Notes: a model not told the origin generated them from the sequence alone. A stretch of DNA of 47,825 bases from Halorientalis sp. (GCF_028275115.1 NZ_JAQCNH010000052.1:1-47825); one strand, 5' to 3'; shown: positions 8,944-18,426, counted from the first letter of the stretch. Numbers and translations are program-made.

Positions 8944-11940
8944 GTGATAACGCTCACACCGCTCCCCACAGTAGCCGTCGCGCTCTCCCTGCCAGCGGTG
9001 CCACTGCAACTGCCGGCGCTGTCACCGAACCCGGCCATCACGCTGTTGGCGCTCCTGTTCGGCGCGATCTGGACGCTGGCGAACTTCTACGCGTTCTACC
9101 CCCTCGTCCAGTCGGGCCTCGAGGCCCTCGTTGAGCGACTGCGCGGACCGCCCGCCGACCCCGAGGCCGACCCGGGCCCGCTGTCCGACGGCGGTCGGCC
9201 CACGGTCGACGTGTTGCTGGCAGCCTACGACGAGGCGGACGTGATCGAACAGGCGATCACGTCGGTCCTCGACGCGGAGTATCCCGACGATCACCGCACG
9301 CTGACGGTCCTGCTCGAACCGGGCGACGACGCGACCCGCGCGGTCGTCGACCGCCTCCGCGAGTCCTACACCTTCGACGTGCTGACCGTCCCGGCGTCGT
9401 ACCCGGGCGACCCCAACAAACCGCGTGCGCTCAACTACGGGTTCGAACACACGGACTGCGACATCGTGGGTGTCGTCGACGCCGAGGACATCGTCGCCGA
9501 CGGCCTCCTCGAGGAGGTGGCCGCGGCGGTCGAGGGCGGGGCGGACTTCGCTCAGGGCCGCCTCGACATGGCCAACGAGGACGACGGCTGGCTCAACCTG
9601 CTCTTTCGCGCCGAGTACGGTTACTGGTACAACGTCGTGACGCCGGCGTTCGCGCGGGTCGACTATCCCATCCCGATGGCCGGCACGACCTGCTTTTTCC
9701 GTCGGTCGGTTCTGGAGACCGCGAGCGAAAAGCGGCTGGCCCAGCGGGGCGACCCCTGGACCGACGACGAGTGGGCCTGGACCGGCGCGCACGGCCTCGA
9801 CGGCGTCCGGCCGTGGGACCCCCGGAACGTCACCGAGGACTTCGAACTCGGCCTGTTCCTCTGGGAACTGGACTACGAGTTCACCTACCTCGATTCGGTG
9901 ACGACCGAGGAGTCGCCGCCGACGCTGTCGGGCTGGCTCGACCAGCGGACGCGCTGGAAGAAAGGCAAAGTGTACACGTTTCTGGACCGGCGCGAACACC
10001 CGCCCACCGACCGTCGGGACCGCGCCCACGTCTACTGGCAGTCGCTGCTCCCTCACCTCGGGCCGCTCAACGTCGCCGGCCTGGTCGTCCTATTTCTGAT
10101 CGCGAACCTCGCGAAGTACCAACCGTCGACACTCGTCGAGTTCGTCCTCGGTCTCGGTGGTGCGTTCGCCCTCGTCACCGCTTGTCTATCCACCGTCGGG
10201 TACTGGACGGCCTCGGACGCGGCGCTCCCGACCCGACTCAGACGCGCGCTCCTCTCGACCCTCACGCTCCCACTGTACTGGTTCGTCCAGTGGGGGGCCG
10301 ACATCCGCGCGCTCGTCCGCCTCTACGGCGGTGACCTCCGGTGGGAACACACGGAGCACCTCGGTCGTGGAACGGGCGATACTGACGAGCGCGACCCTGG
10401 CGCGCTCGGCCGGCGGACGGGTCGGCTGACCCTGCCTCGGTACCAGCGCCTCCTCGCACTCGCGTTCGTCCTCGCCGCCGCCGGTATCCTCCGGGTGTTC
10501 GTCCTCGGTGGCTGGAGCCTCTGGACCGACGAGATCTACTCCGTCGCCGTCCGCGGTGCCCTCCCTGTCGCGGACCTGCTCGTCCTGCCGAACGATCCGC
10601 ACCCGCCGCTGTACTATCTCCTGCTCCACTGGTGGATGGACGCCTTCGGAACCGGACGGGTCGCCGTCCGGTCGCTGTCAGTCCTGGCCGGCCTCGGCGC
10701 GACGGCCGGCGTCTATCTGCTCGGGACAGAACTGTTCGACGACCGAACCGGCCTGCTCGCGGCGGCTATCGTCTCCGTCTCGGCGTTTCACGTCCACTTC
10801 TCTCGGGTCGCCCGGATGTACGCGCTCTTCACTATGCTGACGGCCCTGTCGTGGTACTACTACGCCCGGTTGCGTGACGGCACCCGGACGAGTGCGGTCG
10901 GCTACGTCCTGACCTCGACGCTGCTGGTCTACACCCACGTCTACGGCCTGTTCGTCGTCCTCGCCCAGCACGCCTACACCGCACTCTCGGAAGTCGACGG
11001 CGGGATCGGCCGTCGCCGCTGGGTTCGGGTCTCGGCCGCGCTTGGTCTGCTGTCGACACCCTGGGCCGCCCTCCTCGGACATCGCGTCGTCGCCATCGTC
11101 ACCGGGACCGGCGGGGCCAACATCGAGTGGATCCCCGAGCCCTCGTCTGTGTTGCTGACACAGACGGCGATCTCGTTCGTCGGGTTTCCGGACTTCTACC
11201 CGCTGACCGCGGGGACGGTCGGGCTCTACGTGCTGGCCGCGGTCGTCCTGTTCGTTTACGTCGGGCAGTTGCTGGCGTCGGTCGTCCGTGTCGGCGCGGA
11301 CGGGCTCACGCTCGAAGACCCGAGCTCCGTCGGCCAGCTCGCCGCTCTGCTGTTCGTGCCGACGCTGGTCCCCATCCTCGTCTCGCTGGTCGTCCCGACC
11401 TACGTCCCCCGGTACGCGGCCCCGGCCAGCGTCGGCTTCGTCGTGCTGGCCGCCCGCGGCCTCCGGAACGTCCCGGTCCGCAGAGTCCGGGCTGGCCTGC
11501 TGACGGTCGTGCTGGTGAGTTCGCTCGTCTTCGTCGGCGTCTACTACACCGCCGACTCCGCGGAACCGTGGTCGCAGGCCGCCGGGACCATCACGGCCAA
11601 CGCCGAGGCCGACGACGTGGTCGTCCACCAGCCCGGCAACATGGGCGGGTACGAACGACGGTACTACGCCGACACGGCACTCACGACTGCGACGCTCTCC
11701 CAGTCGAGTCGCATCGGCGTCGACGACCTCCGGTACCTGCGGGGCCTCTCGACCCGCCACGGGACGGTCTATCTCGTCCAGTACTACGGGAGCCGTGACG
11801 CCGCTGTCCGGTATCTCGACGCCTGTCATGACGGATCGAACTCGAACCGCCTCGGTGTCATCACGGTCCGGGAGTACTCGCGGGACACCGGATGCCCCGA
11901 ACCCGCGGCGTTCCTCGACGGTGGGCAAGCCACCTCCTGA
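8944..11940 (+). CDS. Two-domain membrane glycosyltransferase: GT2 processive-type fused to GT-C (PMT/ArnT-like)
   Basis: This 998-residue protein joins two glycosyltransferase types. The N-terminal half has a membrane segment (about 30-55), a GT2 catalytic domain with PTVDVLLAAYDEADV (83-100), VVDAED (177-182, nucleotide-sugar/metal site), TED (297-299) and QRTRW (334-338, the QxxRW motif of cellulose synthase-type enzymes), then membrane segments. The C-terminal half starts near residue 500 and is a polytopic GT-C domain: LWTDEIYS (526-533) is the first-loop acidic motif and DPHPPLYYLLLHWW (551-564) is typical of PMT_2/GT39/GT83 enzymes, which use lipid-linked sugars outside the membrane. 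The two could make and then use a polyprenyl-phosphate sugar; that is inference. The GTG at 8944 is the only usable start after the end of serA. Confidence 0.85.
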   Translation: MITLTPLPTVAVALSLPAVPLQLPALSPNPAITLLALLFGAIWTLANFYAFYPLVQSGLEALVERLRGPPADPEADPGPLSDGGRPTVDVLLAAYDEADVIEQAITSVLDAEYPDDHRTLTVLLEPGDDATRAVVDRLRESYTFDVLTVPASYPGDPNKPRALNYGFEHTDCDIVGVVDAEDIVADGLLEEVAAAVEGGADFAQGRLDMANEDDGWLNLLFRAEYGYWYNVVTPAFARVDYPIPMAGTTCFFRRSVLETASEKRLAQRGDPWTDDEWAWTGAHGLDGVRPWDPRNVTEDFELGLFLWELDYEFTYLDSVTTEESPPTLSGWLDQRTRWKKGKVYTFLDRREHPPTDRRDRAHVYWQSLLPHLGPLNVAGLVVLFLIANLAKYQPSTLVEFVLGLGGAFALVTACLSTVGYWTASDAALPTRLRRALLSTLTLPLYWFVQWGADIRALVRLYGGDLRWEHTEHLGRGTGDTDERDPGALGRRTGRLTLPRYQRLLALAFVLAAAGILRVFVLGGWSLWTDEIYSVAVRGALPVADLLVLPNDPHPPLYYLLLHWWMDAFGTGRVAVRSLSVLAGLGATAGVYLLGTELFDDRTGLLAAAIVSVSAFHVHFSRVARMYALFTMLTALSWYYYARLRDGTRTSAVGYVLTSTLLVYTHVYGLFVVLAQHAYTALSEVDGGIGRRRWVRVSAALGLLSTPWAALLGHRVVAIVTGTGGANIEWIPEPSSVLLTQTAISFVGFPDFYPLTAGTVGLYVLAAVVLFVYVGQLLASVVRVGADGLTLEDPSSVGQLAALLFVPTLVPILVSLVVPTYVPRYAAPASVGFVVLAARGLRNVPVRRVRAGLLTVVLVSSLVFVGVYYTADSAEPWSQAAGTITANAEADDVVVHQPGNMGGYERRYYADTALTTATLSQSSRIGVDDLRYLRGLSTRHGTVYLVQYYGSRDAAVRYLDACHDGSNSNRLGVITVREYSRDTGCPEPAAFLDGGQATS

Positions 11941-11943
11941 CCG

Positions 11944-12303
11944 TCAGAATAGTCGCGACAGCGCGTCCCGGAGCCGTACACCCACACCCGGTTCGGTCTC
12001 GTCGCTCTCGAACTCGATCTCGACGGCCCCGTCGTCGACGTGTGTGCGTGGGTTCTCGGCGGCCAGCAGTTCCTCGTACCGGTCGATCACCGCGTTCAGT
12101 TCGCGCTCTTTCCGGGCGACCTGTCGTTCCAGCAGAGCGACCCGTGTCCTGAGAATCTCGCGTTCGGTCGCTCGTAATCGCACACTGTCGGCGCGCGGGA
12201 ATCGACCGGTGGCGGGGCGTGCAGGCGGCGCGGCCGTCGTCCCGTCATCGGCCTGCCCCTCGGCCGATAGCTCGGGGGCGGCGTGTGTCGTGTCGGATGT
12301 CAT
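11944..12303 (-). CDS. Short coiled-coil protein of unknown function
   Basis: The 119-residue protein has a disordered Ala/Pro-rich N-terminus, a strongly heptad-like helix (REILRTRVALLERQVARKER and on through YEELLAAEN, about residues 47-83) and an acidic C-terminal segment ending in LRDALSRLF. It lies three bases from the end of the convergent glycosyltransferase gene. The ATG at 12303 marks the start of acidic haloarchaeal-type sequence; upstream codons in the same frame look non-coding. It may oligomerise through the coiled coil. No family is recognised. Confidence 0.6.
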   Translation of the reverse strand: MTSDTTHAAPELSAEGQADDGTTAAPPARPATGRFPRADSVRLRATEREILRTRVALLERQVARKERELNAVIDRYEELLAAENPRTHVDDGAVEIEFESDETEPGVGVRLRDALSRLF

Positions 12304-12591
12304 CTCGCGGGCGAGAGACTGTGTTACCGAGTCAAAAAAAGACCAGTCAGACACCCGGCACACGGACGGCCGACACCGTGCTGTCGGGCGATCGGTCGCG
12401 GCTGTGACCCCGTCGACGTCGCCGTGGACCGAACGGAGCCACAGAACGACACGACAGGCTCGACTCCCCGACGGGTAGTGGAACTCGCTCGCCGAACGAC
12501 GGGCGCGTGTCTCACCGGACGAACAGGCGAGCACGGACCGCAGGACGACTCCGAATCGCGGCATTATACGTCTGGAATCCATTGCACGTGT

Positions 12592-12918
12592 ATGCAAACC
12601 ATCGTGACTGAACGGAACGGGTCCATGCTCGCACGCATCGAGAGTGACGACCGGGTGTTCGAGGTGCACTTCGACTCGCTCGAACCGACCGACGTGACCC
12701 TCCGGTTCCTGCGCGACGACGAGCGTGTCGGAAGCATCTACAACGACGACGGCACCGACCGAACGATGGCACGGTTGACCACGGGTCGCGAGGGGACCGA
12801 CTTCATCGGCGTCGAGGTGCCCAAAGAGTTCGTCGCGGAACTGCTCGATGCCGCTATCGAGGCGGGCCGGGTCACCGACGACTCCGCCGCTGAAGGGTAC
12901 CGAATCCGAGTGCTGTGA
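12592..12918 (+). CDS. Small haloarchaeal protein of unknown function
   Basis: The 108-residue acidic protein starts MQTIVTERNGSMLARIESDD and shows alternating beta-type segments followed by a helix (VPKEFVAELLDAAIEAGRV). There is no signal peptide or membrane segment. An AT-rich element (GCATTATACG, about 25-35 bases before the ATG) would serve as promoter. It stands alone, divergent from the coiled-coil gene. The composition and clean frame support a real gene, but no known fold or motif is visible. Confidence 0.6.
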   Translation: MQTIVTERNGSMLARIESDDRVFEVHFDSLEPTDVTLRFLRDDERVGSIYNDDGTDRTMARLTTGREGTDFIGVEVPKEFVAELLDAAIEAGRVTDDSAAEGYRIRVL

Positions 12919-13034
12919 GCAGCCTGTGCTGTCAAGCGGCCCGGGACCCGTCGACGGCCACCACCGACCCGCGTTCGACGGTCACTGAACAGGTAGCCCA
13001 CCACGCTTAGGATGTCCATCACGAACGCTGGTGT

Positions 13035-13748
13035 ATGCCCGACGACCGACCGGGGTTCGAGGACACCCCACGCCTTCCAGACTCCGAACATCGCGTTCAC
13101 GACCCCGACCGACCGCACCCACCGACCGTGACGCCGGCCGGACCCGTCACGCAGTCACCGCCCTCGGATGCGACCGTCCTCTTCGACGGTACGAGTCCGG
13201 CCGGATGGGTTGCCGCCGATGGCGGCGACCCCGAGTGGACGGTGACGGACGGGACGCTGCGTGTCGAACCCGGTAGCGGCGACATCCGCACGGCCGACTC
13301 GCTGGGTGACTGTCAGCTCCATCTTGAGTGGGCAACACCAGCCGATCCGGCGGACACGGACTACCCGGGCAACAGCGGTGTGTTCCTCGCGGATCGGTAC
13401 GAACTCCAGATTCTGGACTGTGTCACGGCACCCATCTACGCCGACGGCTGGGTCGGTGCCGTCTACGGACAGCATCCCCCGCGGGTCGACGTCTGTCTCG
13501 CCCCGGGTGCGTGGCAGTCGTTCGACATCGTCTGGCGACGCCCGCGATTCGACGGCGACGTGCTGGTGTCACCGGCACGGGTGACCGTCCTGCACAACGG
13601 GGTTGCGGTCCAAGACGCGACCGAGCCGTACGGGCCGACGGCGTACCGCGACTACGGCGAGTACGAACCACACGGTCCGGCCCCGCTCAGGCTACAGGAC
13701 CACGGCTTCCCGGTTCGCTTCCGCAATATCTGGTACCGGCCGCTCTGA
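13035..13748 (+). CDS. DUF1080/3-keto-disaccharide hydrolase-like domain protein
   Basis: The 237-residue protein has a disordered, Pro-rich N-terminus (1-45) and then VLFDGTSPAGWVAADGG, the signature that opens DUF1080 (3-keto-disaccharide hydrolase, concanavalin-like jelly roll). PGNSGVFLADRYELQILD and the closing FRNIWYRPL are also hallmarks of that fold. It lacks a signal peptide, so it appears cytoplasmic, unlike many bacterial relatives. A sugar ligand or glycoside substrate is likely from family knowledge but cannot be specified. It stands between unknown genes and has no evident operon partner. Confidence 0.8.
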   Translation: MPDDRPGFEDTPRLPDSEHRVHDPDRPHPPTVTPAGPVTQSPPSDATVLFDGTSPAGWVAADGGDPEWTVTDGTLRVEPGSGDIRTADSLGDCQLHLEWATPADPADTDYPGNSGVFLADRYELQILDCVTAPIYADGWVGAVYGQHPPRVDVCLAPGAWQSFDIVWRRPRFDGDVLVSPARVTVLHNGVAVQDATEPYGPTAYRDYGEYEPHGPAPLRLQDHGFPVRFRNIWYRPL

Positions 13749-13873
13749 GTGCCGTTTCGAACGACTGCTGGCACACCGAACCAGCGCAGAAGAGGACACG
13801 CGGACCGTATCGACGGTGAACAGGTGACCCCATCGCAGGCGTGTTCACGTCGGCCGTTTCCACACTAAACAGC

Positions 13874-15196
13874 TTACCGGACGTACCCGAGCACCTTCCC
13901 GAGCAGGCCGTCACCGCCGACGCCGACGCGTTTGCCCGCGAGGTGGTCGAGGACCTTGTCCGTGTCGTTGGGGACAGGTTCGGGGTCGGCGCCGGCCTCG
14001 GCGGCGGCCTCGGGGTCCTTGAGGAGGTGGCCGGTGGTCAGACAGACAACGTCCTCGCCGGGGCCGACCTCGCCGGCGAGGCGGAGCTTCCGCAGACCCG
14101 CGACGCTCGCGGCGGAGGCGGGTTCGACCCCGATGCCCTGTTCGGCGAGGTTGCGCTGGGCCTCGGTGATGCGCTCGTCGGAGACGGCGACGGCGGTTCC
14201 GCCCGTGTTGCGGATGCCGGGCAGGGCTTTCGGCGCGTTGACTGGGTTGCCGATGCGGATTGCGGTCGCGCGGGTCTCGACGTCGTCCCAGCGCTCGGTG
14301 TCTTCGTAGCCGTTCTCGATGGCCTCGACCATCGGTGCGGCCCCCTCGGCCTGCACGCCGGTGAGCTTCGGCACGTCGCCGGGGGCCAGCGCGCCGCCTT
14401 GGACGAGTTCGCGGAAAGCCTTGTACAGCGCCGCGGTGTTGCCCGCGTTACCCACTGGCAGAACGATTCGGTCGGGGAACCGACCCTCGTCCTCGTAGAA
14501 GCGTTCGAGAATCTCGAAGCCGATGGTCTTCTGTCCTTCCAGGCGGAAGGGATTCAGGGAGTTCAGCAGGTACGCCTCACCGCGCTGGGCGAGGTCCTGC
14601 ACGATGTCGAGACAGGCGTCGAAGTTGCCGTCGACTTCGAGGATGCGTGCGCCGTGCAAACTGGCCTGAGCCACCTTCCCGGCGGCGACTTTGCCGGCAG
14701 GGAGGAGCACGAGCGTTTCGAGGTTGGCGCGGGCCCCGTACGCCGACAGCGCGGCGCTGGTGTTCCCTGTCGAGGCACAGGCCAGACGGTCGACCCCGAC
14801 TTCCTGGGCGACCCGGACGCCGACGGTCATCCCTCGGTCTTTGAACGACCCGGTCGGGTTCATACCCTCGTGTTTGACCCGGAGGTTGCGCACGTCGATG
14901 TCGTCCTCGAGGTCGGGGGCGCGGTGCAGGGGCGTATCGCCCTCGGGGAGCGTCACACCCTGTTCGAAGGGGAGGGCCTCGCTGTAGCGCCAGACACCGC
15001 GACCCTCGAAGTCCTCGAAGGTGGGAGCGTCGGCGTAGCGGGCCTCCAGCAGACCGTCACAGTCGTCGCAGGTGTAGCGAACGTCGTCGAAGGGCGCGAA
15101 CGTCTCGCCGCACTCGATACAGGTCAGCCAGACGCCGTCGTCTGCGTCCTCGGGCGCCGCCTGCGAGCCGCCGAGTTCGAGATTGAGGGTTGCCAT
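13874..15196 (-). CDS. thrC: Threonine synthase
   Basis: This 440-residue PLP fold type II enzyme converts O-phosphohomoserine to threonine. An N-terminal zinc-ribbon-like motif is visible with Cys26/Cys29 (CIECG) and Cys43/Cys46 (CDDC), as in many archaeal threonine synthases. The PLP lysine is in NPTGSFKDRG (about Lys119). ASTGNTSAALSAYGAR and LPVGNAGNTAALYK bind the substrate and cofactor phosphate. The ATG at 15196 was preferred to a longer frame that reaches 15292, because MATLNLELGG precedes the zinc ribbon directly. It uses the same homoserine pool as the MetX/MetY genes nearby. A 49-base gap separates it from the regulator upstream on the same strand. Confidence 0.94.
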   Translation of the reverse strand: MATLNLELGGSQAAPEDADDGVWLTCIECGETFAPFDDVRYTCDDCDGLLEARYADAPTFEDFEGRGVWRYSEALPFEQGVTLPEGDTPLHRAPDLEDDIDVRNLRVKHEGMNPTGSFKDRGMTVGVRVAQEVGVDRLACASTGNTSAALSAYGARANLETLVLLPAGKVAAGKVAQASLHGARILEVDGNFDACLDIVQDLAQRGEAYLLNSLNPFRLEGQKTIGFEILERFYEDEGRFPDRIVLPVGNAGNTAALYKAFRELVQGGALAPGDVPKLTGVQAEGAAPMVEAIENGYEDTERWDDVETRATAIRIGNPVNAPKALPGIRNTGGTAVAVSDERITEAQRNLAEQGIGVEPASAASVAGLRKLRLAGEVGPGEDVVCLTTGHLLKDPEAAAEAGADPEPVPNDTDKVLDHLAGKRVGVGGDGLLGKVLGYVR

Positions 15197-15245
15197 TACC
15201 TGACAGGACGGCGTGGCGGCGCAAAAGTGGGGTGGTTTCCGTTCG

Positions 15246-15632
15246 CTACACGTCGTCGCCGAACTCGTCGATACGCTCGTGGACGTAGGCACACCACTCG
15301 TCGAGCGTCTCGTGCATCAGCTCCCGGGCCTCCGGGACCGGGGTTGCGGTGTACTGGTAGACGTGGCCCCCGTCGTCCAGCAACCGCCGGTTTCGACTGG
15401 CGAGCCCTCGCTCCCGAAGTGTCGACAGCGACCGATTGACGTTGCTGCGGTCCCGGTCCAGTACGTCCGACAGTTCCGCAACGGTGCTGTCGGGGCGTTC
15501 GGCGAGTTCCAGGTACGTCCGTGCCTCGTGGCGCTGAACGTCGAACACACAGGTCAGCACGTCCTCGAACCCCGGTTGGCTGTCGAGCATCAGGCGACGG
15601 AACCGATCCGGCTGCGGGTCGACCGTTGGCAT
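15246..15632 (-). CDS. Winged-helix transcriptional regulator (TrmB/MarR-like)
   Basis: A 128-residue single-domain DNA-binding protein. YLELAERPDSTVAELSDVLD followed by DRSNVNRSLSTLRERGL is a clear helix-turn-helix with recognition helix, and HVYQYTATP is the wing strand. The C-terminal helix (EARELMHETLDEWCAYVHERI) could mediate dimerisation. The pattern VFDVQRHEARTYLEL matches the short TrmB-type regulators common in haloarchaea. It lies directly upstream of thrC on the same strand and may be cotranscribed; whether it controls threonine synthesis is unknown. The lone Cys in VLTCVFD is part of the family pattern. Confidence 0.8.
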   Translation of the reverse strand: MPTVDPQPDRFRRLMLDSQPGFEDVLTCVFDVQRHEARTYLELAERPDSTVAELSDVLDRDRSNVNRSLSTLRERGLASRNRRLLDDGGHVYQYTATPVPEARELMHETLDEWCAYVHERIDEFGDDV

Positions 15633-15699
15633 TGCCGGTCGGTTAGGCGGCCTGGCGAATAAAACGACGAGTTACCTCAGGCTCACCGCTGGCTGGACC

Positions 15700-16725
15700 T
15701 CAGTTCCCGACCAGCCCGTCCGCCCGCAACTGGACCTGGCCGTTCCCCTCCTCGACCGCCACGTCACAGCCGAACCGGGAGAGCAGGTCGACGCCCGACG
15801 CCACGTGGTCGGTCACCGCTGGCACGGTCACCACTCCACCGACTACCGCGAGGAACGGCAACAACTGATCCGACAGGTGCTGGTCGACTGCGGCACCGGT
15901 CTCCTCGAAGCTATCGAGTGCATCGACCGGTTTGCGCCCGACTTCCTCGGCCGACTCGCCTTTCTCGCCGAGTGCGTCCAACCCTGCGACGCCGGTGTCG
16001 TAGTCGGCTCGGAGGGTGCAGACAGACCCCGGCGAATCGCTCTCGACGTAGCTAACGGTCCGTTTGTGAACCGTCCGACCCGCGGCCTCTAGCCGGTCGA
16101 CCGCGACCGCGGCCTGTCGCTCGGCGACGCCGGCATCGGCCAGTCCGGCACTGGCCACCGAATGGACCCGGAGGCCCTCGGGAGCACCACGCTCGGCGAG
16201 TGCGAGCGGGTCCAGGTCGGCGGGGGCGAGCGTGAGCGTCGCCGTACCGCCGCCAACCGGGTAGAAGCCCCGCCGAGACGTGTCGACGGCGACCGGGACG
16301 CCCAGCCGCCGCAGGAACGGGAGTTTGACACGCCGGAACGTCGTGAGCGGCGGGGACCACGCCACGTCCGTCCCACCGGTGGCACACAGCTTAATCGGCG
16401 CGTCGGCACACAGCGCCAGCGGGACCACCGTGTCGAAGACGAGCGTGACGCTACCGGCGGTTCCGATGTCGACCGACGTCGAGCCACACGGCTGTCCCTC
16501 GGGCTCGAACGCGACGGTCTCGGAGCCGACGTCGGTCCCGGTGACGGTCGCGTCACACACCGTCGCCACCGCCTCAACGGCCGCGGCGTGCTGGGGCTTC
16601 AGCCCCGGTTCCGGTCGCCCGCCGCGGACGCTTTCGATGTGGACGGCCCGACCGGTCAGGACCGACAGTGCGAGGGCGGTCCGGAGGTATCCGCCGCCGG
16701 CGTCTCCCCCGTCCAGTTCCAGCAT
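15700..16725 (-). CDS. rtcA: RNA 3'-terminal phosphate cyclase
   Basis: The 341-residue enzyme converts RNA 3'-phosphates to 2',3'-cyclic phosphates using ATP. The start LELDGGDAGGGYLRTALALS matches the conserved family opening (usually DGS-GGGQ-LR), and RGGRPEPGLKPQHAAAVEA is the following RtcA motif. GTAGSVTLVFDTVVPLAL lies in the RtcA-fold insert region, and HLSDQLLPFLAV carries the histidine that is adenylated in RtcA proteins. The length is typical. The ATG at 16725 was chosen because the family motif begins two residues later, although the frame is open upstream. It may act with archaeal RNA repair or tRNA splicing; the nearby intron-bearing tRNA is coincidental context. Confidence 0.93.
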   Translation of the reverse strand: MLELDGGDAGGGYLRTALALSVLTGRAVHIESVRGGRPEPGLKPQHAAAVEAVATVCDATVTGTDVGSETVAFEPEGQPCGSTSVDIGTAGSVTLVFDTVVPLALCADAPIKLCATGGTDVAWSPPLTTFRRVKLPFLRRLGVPVAVDTSRRGFYPVGGGTATLTLAPADLDPLALAERGAPEGLRVHSVASAGLADAGVAERQAAVAVDRLEAAGRTVHKRTVSYVESDSPGSVCTLRADYDTGVAGLDALGEKGESAEEVGRKPVDALDSFEETGAAVDQHLSDQLLPFLAVVGGVVTVPAVTDHVASGVDLLSRFGCDVAVEEGNGQVQLRADGLVGN

Positions 16726-16977
16726 AGCACCCGGTAGCGCACCGCCGGAGAAAAACGTGGTCACGATATCCGGAGGCGCGGCCACCGCGCGCAGAACGTC
16801 AGACCGAGTAACACGAACTGCCGGATTCGGTGTGGATGGCGCGACGGGAAATGGCGACACACGGGTCGTAATCCGCGATGGTTTTCAAATAATAGTGCTC
16901 GAAAACAACACACGGAGATATCTCAGGGGGTTGATAACGCAGGGAACTGGCAGTGTCTGCTGGAGGACCTACCGACA

Positions 16978-17942
16978 ATGTACGTCCACACGCGAACCGA
17001 GGACGGGCAGGCGGTAATCGACATGTGTAACGAACGGTTCGTCGAGACGCTGGGCTACGACCGCGAGTCGCCGGACGGCCGTCCGCTCGCGGACGTCTAC
17101 ACGCCGGAGTCGGCGGCGGCGCTCGAAGCCGACGGGCCACGGCCACCGACCGACGACGAACCGGTGACCGAGCGGCGCAAACTGGTCTGTGCCGACGGGA
17201 CCGTCGTGCAGACGCTCGTGCGCACGGTGCCACGAACCGACGACGGCGGCGTCGTCGGTACCCGATTCCTGTTCGTCGCCATCACGATGCGCGAGCAGCG
17301 CCGCCAGGCGACGGTCCTCAACCGCCTGCTCCGGCACAACCTCCGAAACGGTATGACCGTCGTACTGAGCCACGCCCGCCTGCTCGCCGACGCCCTCGAC
17401 GAGACCGAACGGGACTCTGCACGGACGGTTCGCGACATCGCCCAGCGCTGGGACCGCCTCGTTGAAAAGGTCCAGCGCATCCGCCAAGTCCTCTCCCCGG
17501 AAGACGACTGGCGACCGACCTCGCAACCGTCCTCGAACGCGTTGAGGCCGACCTCGACGACCGCTGCCCCGACGCTCACGTCCACGTGTTACGCCCCGCC
17601 GAGGGGACCGCGACCATCCGCCCGGAGGTCGAACTCGCCCTGACAGAACTCTGTGAGAACGCCATCCAGCACGCCGACTCGCCCGACCCCGAAGTCGTCG
17701 TCACCGTCGGCGTCTCGCCGGACGAACCGTGGACCAGACTCACCGTCACCGATGACGGTCCCCCGACCCCCGACCCCGAACTCCTGGCACTGCGCGACGA
17801 TGAGACTACGCCACTGGCCCACGGCACAGGACTCGGCCTCTGGATGGTCCGGTTGGCCGTCGAGCGCGTCGGTGGCCACGTCGCCGTCGTCGAGAACGAT
17901 GACGGGGACACTACCGTCACTATCCGTTATCCGTCGCAGTGA
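16978..17942 (+). pseudogene. Histidine kinase (PAS, HisKA, HATPase) broken by a frameshift
   Basis: Frame one (16978-17516) encodes a PAS-like domain (CNERFVETLGYDRESPDGRP) and the dimerisation/phosphoacceptor helix LNRLLRHNLRNG with the H-box His. Near 17505-17514 the coding signal moves to another frame, which continues as LATDLATVLERVEADLDD and then the ATPase domain: ELCENAIQHAD (N box), VTDDGPPTPD and GTGLGLWMVRLAVERVGG. One base appears to be missing. Upstream of the ATG the same frame continues with CLLEDLPTM, a plausible PAS lead-in, yet no ATG, GTG or TTG precedes it. The gene may be a decaying kinase or carry sequencing errors. As read, the first frame ends at 17643 without an ATPase domain. 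Confidence 0.75.
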
Positions 17943-17989
17943 CCGGACTGGCAGCACTGCCCCCGCGAAACGGGACCGTTCTCGTGCGC

Positions 17990-18415
17990 TCAGTCGCCGT
18001 CCTCGACCGTGGTTTTGTCTACATCCAGTTCGTCGAAGTAGATACCTGCGCCGTCCTGTGCGACCTTCTCGGCCAGAACGGCACACTTGATTCGCATCGG
18101 CGAGATATCGACGCCGAGCATGTCGACCACGTCGTCGCGGTCCAGCTCGTCGAGTTCCTCGACGCCCATCCCCTGGAGCTTCTCAGAGAGCATCGACGCC
18201 GAGGCCTGCGAGATTGCACAGCCGTCGCCCTGGAAGGCGACGTACTCGATCTCCTCTTCGTCGTCGTCGAGTTTCACCTGCATCTCGATGGTGTCGCCAC
18301 ACATCGGATTCTCGCCGACGTGTGTGAACGTCGGCTCCTCGATTTCCCCGTAGTTACGCGGGCTCTTGTAGTGATCGAGGATCTGCTGCCGGTACATATC
18401 AGAGCCGCCAACCAT
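17990..18415 (-). CDS. sufU: Fe-S cluster assembly scaffold, SufU/IscU type
   Basis: A 141-residue U-type scaffold/sulfur-acceptor protein. It starts with MYRQQILDHYKSPRNYG, diagnostic of the family, and keeps the three ligand cysteines: Cys39 in NPMCGD (with Asp41), Cys66 in GDGCAIS and Cys111 in RIKCAVLA. An acidic insertion between Cys66 and Cys111 (VEELDELDRDDVVDML) is closer to SufU than to IscU. It would receive sulfur from the SufS cysteine desulfurase encoded at 20311-21552. The upstream ATG (MVGGSDMYRQQ) was chosen because haloarchaeal homologs carry such an extension. A 17-base palindrome lies 12 bases upstream. Confidence 0.92.
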   Translation of the reverse strand: MVGGSDMYRQQILDHYKSPRNYGEIEEPTFTHVGENPMCGDTIEMQVKLDDDEEEIEYVAFQGDGCAISQASASMLSEKLQGMGVEELDELDRDDVVDMLGVDISPMRIKCAVLAEKVAQDGAGIYFDELDVDKTTVEDGD

Positions 18416-18426
18416 CGTTATCTGAA

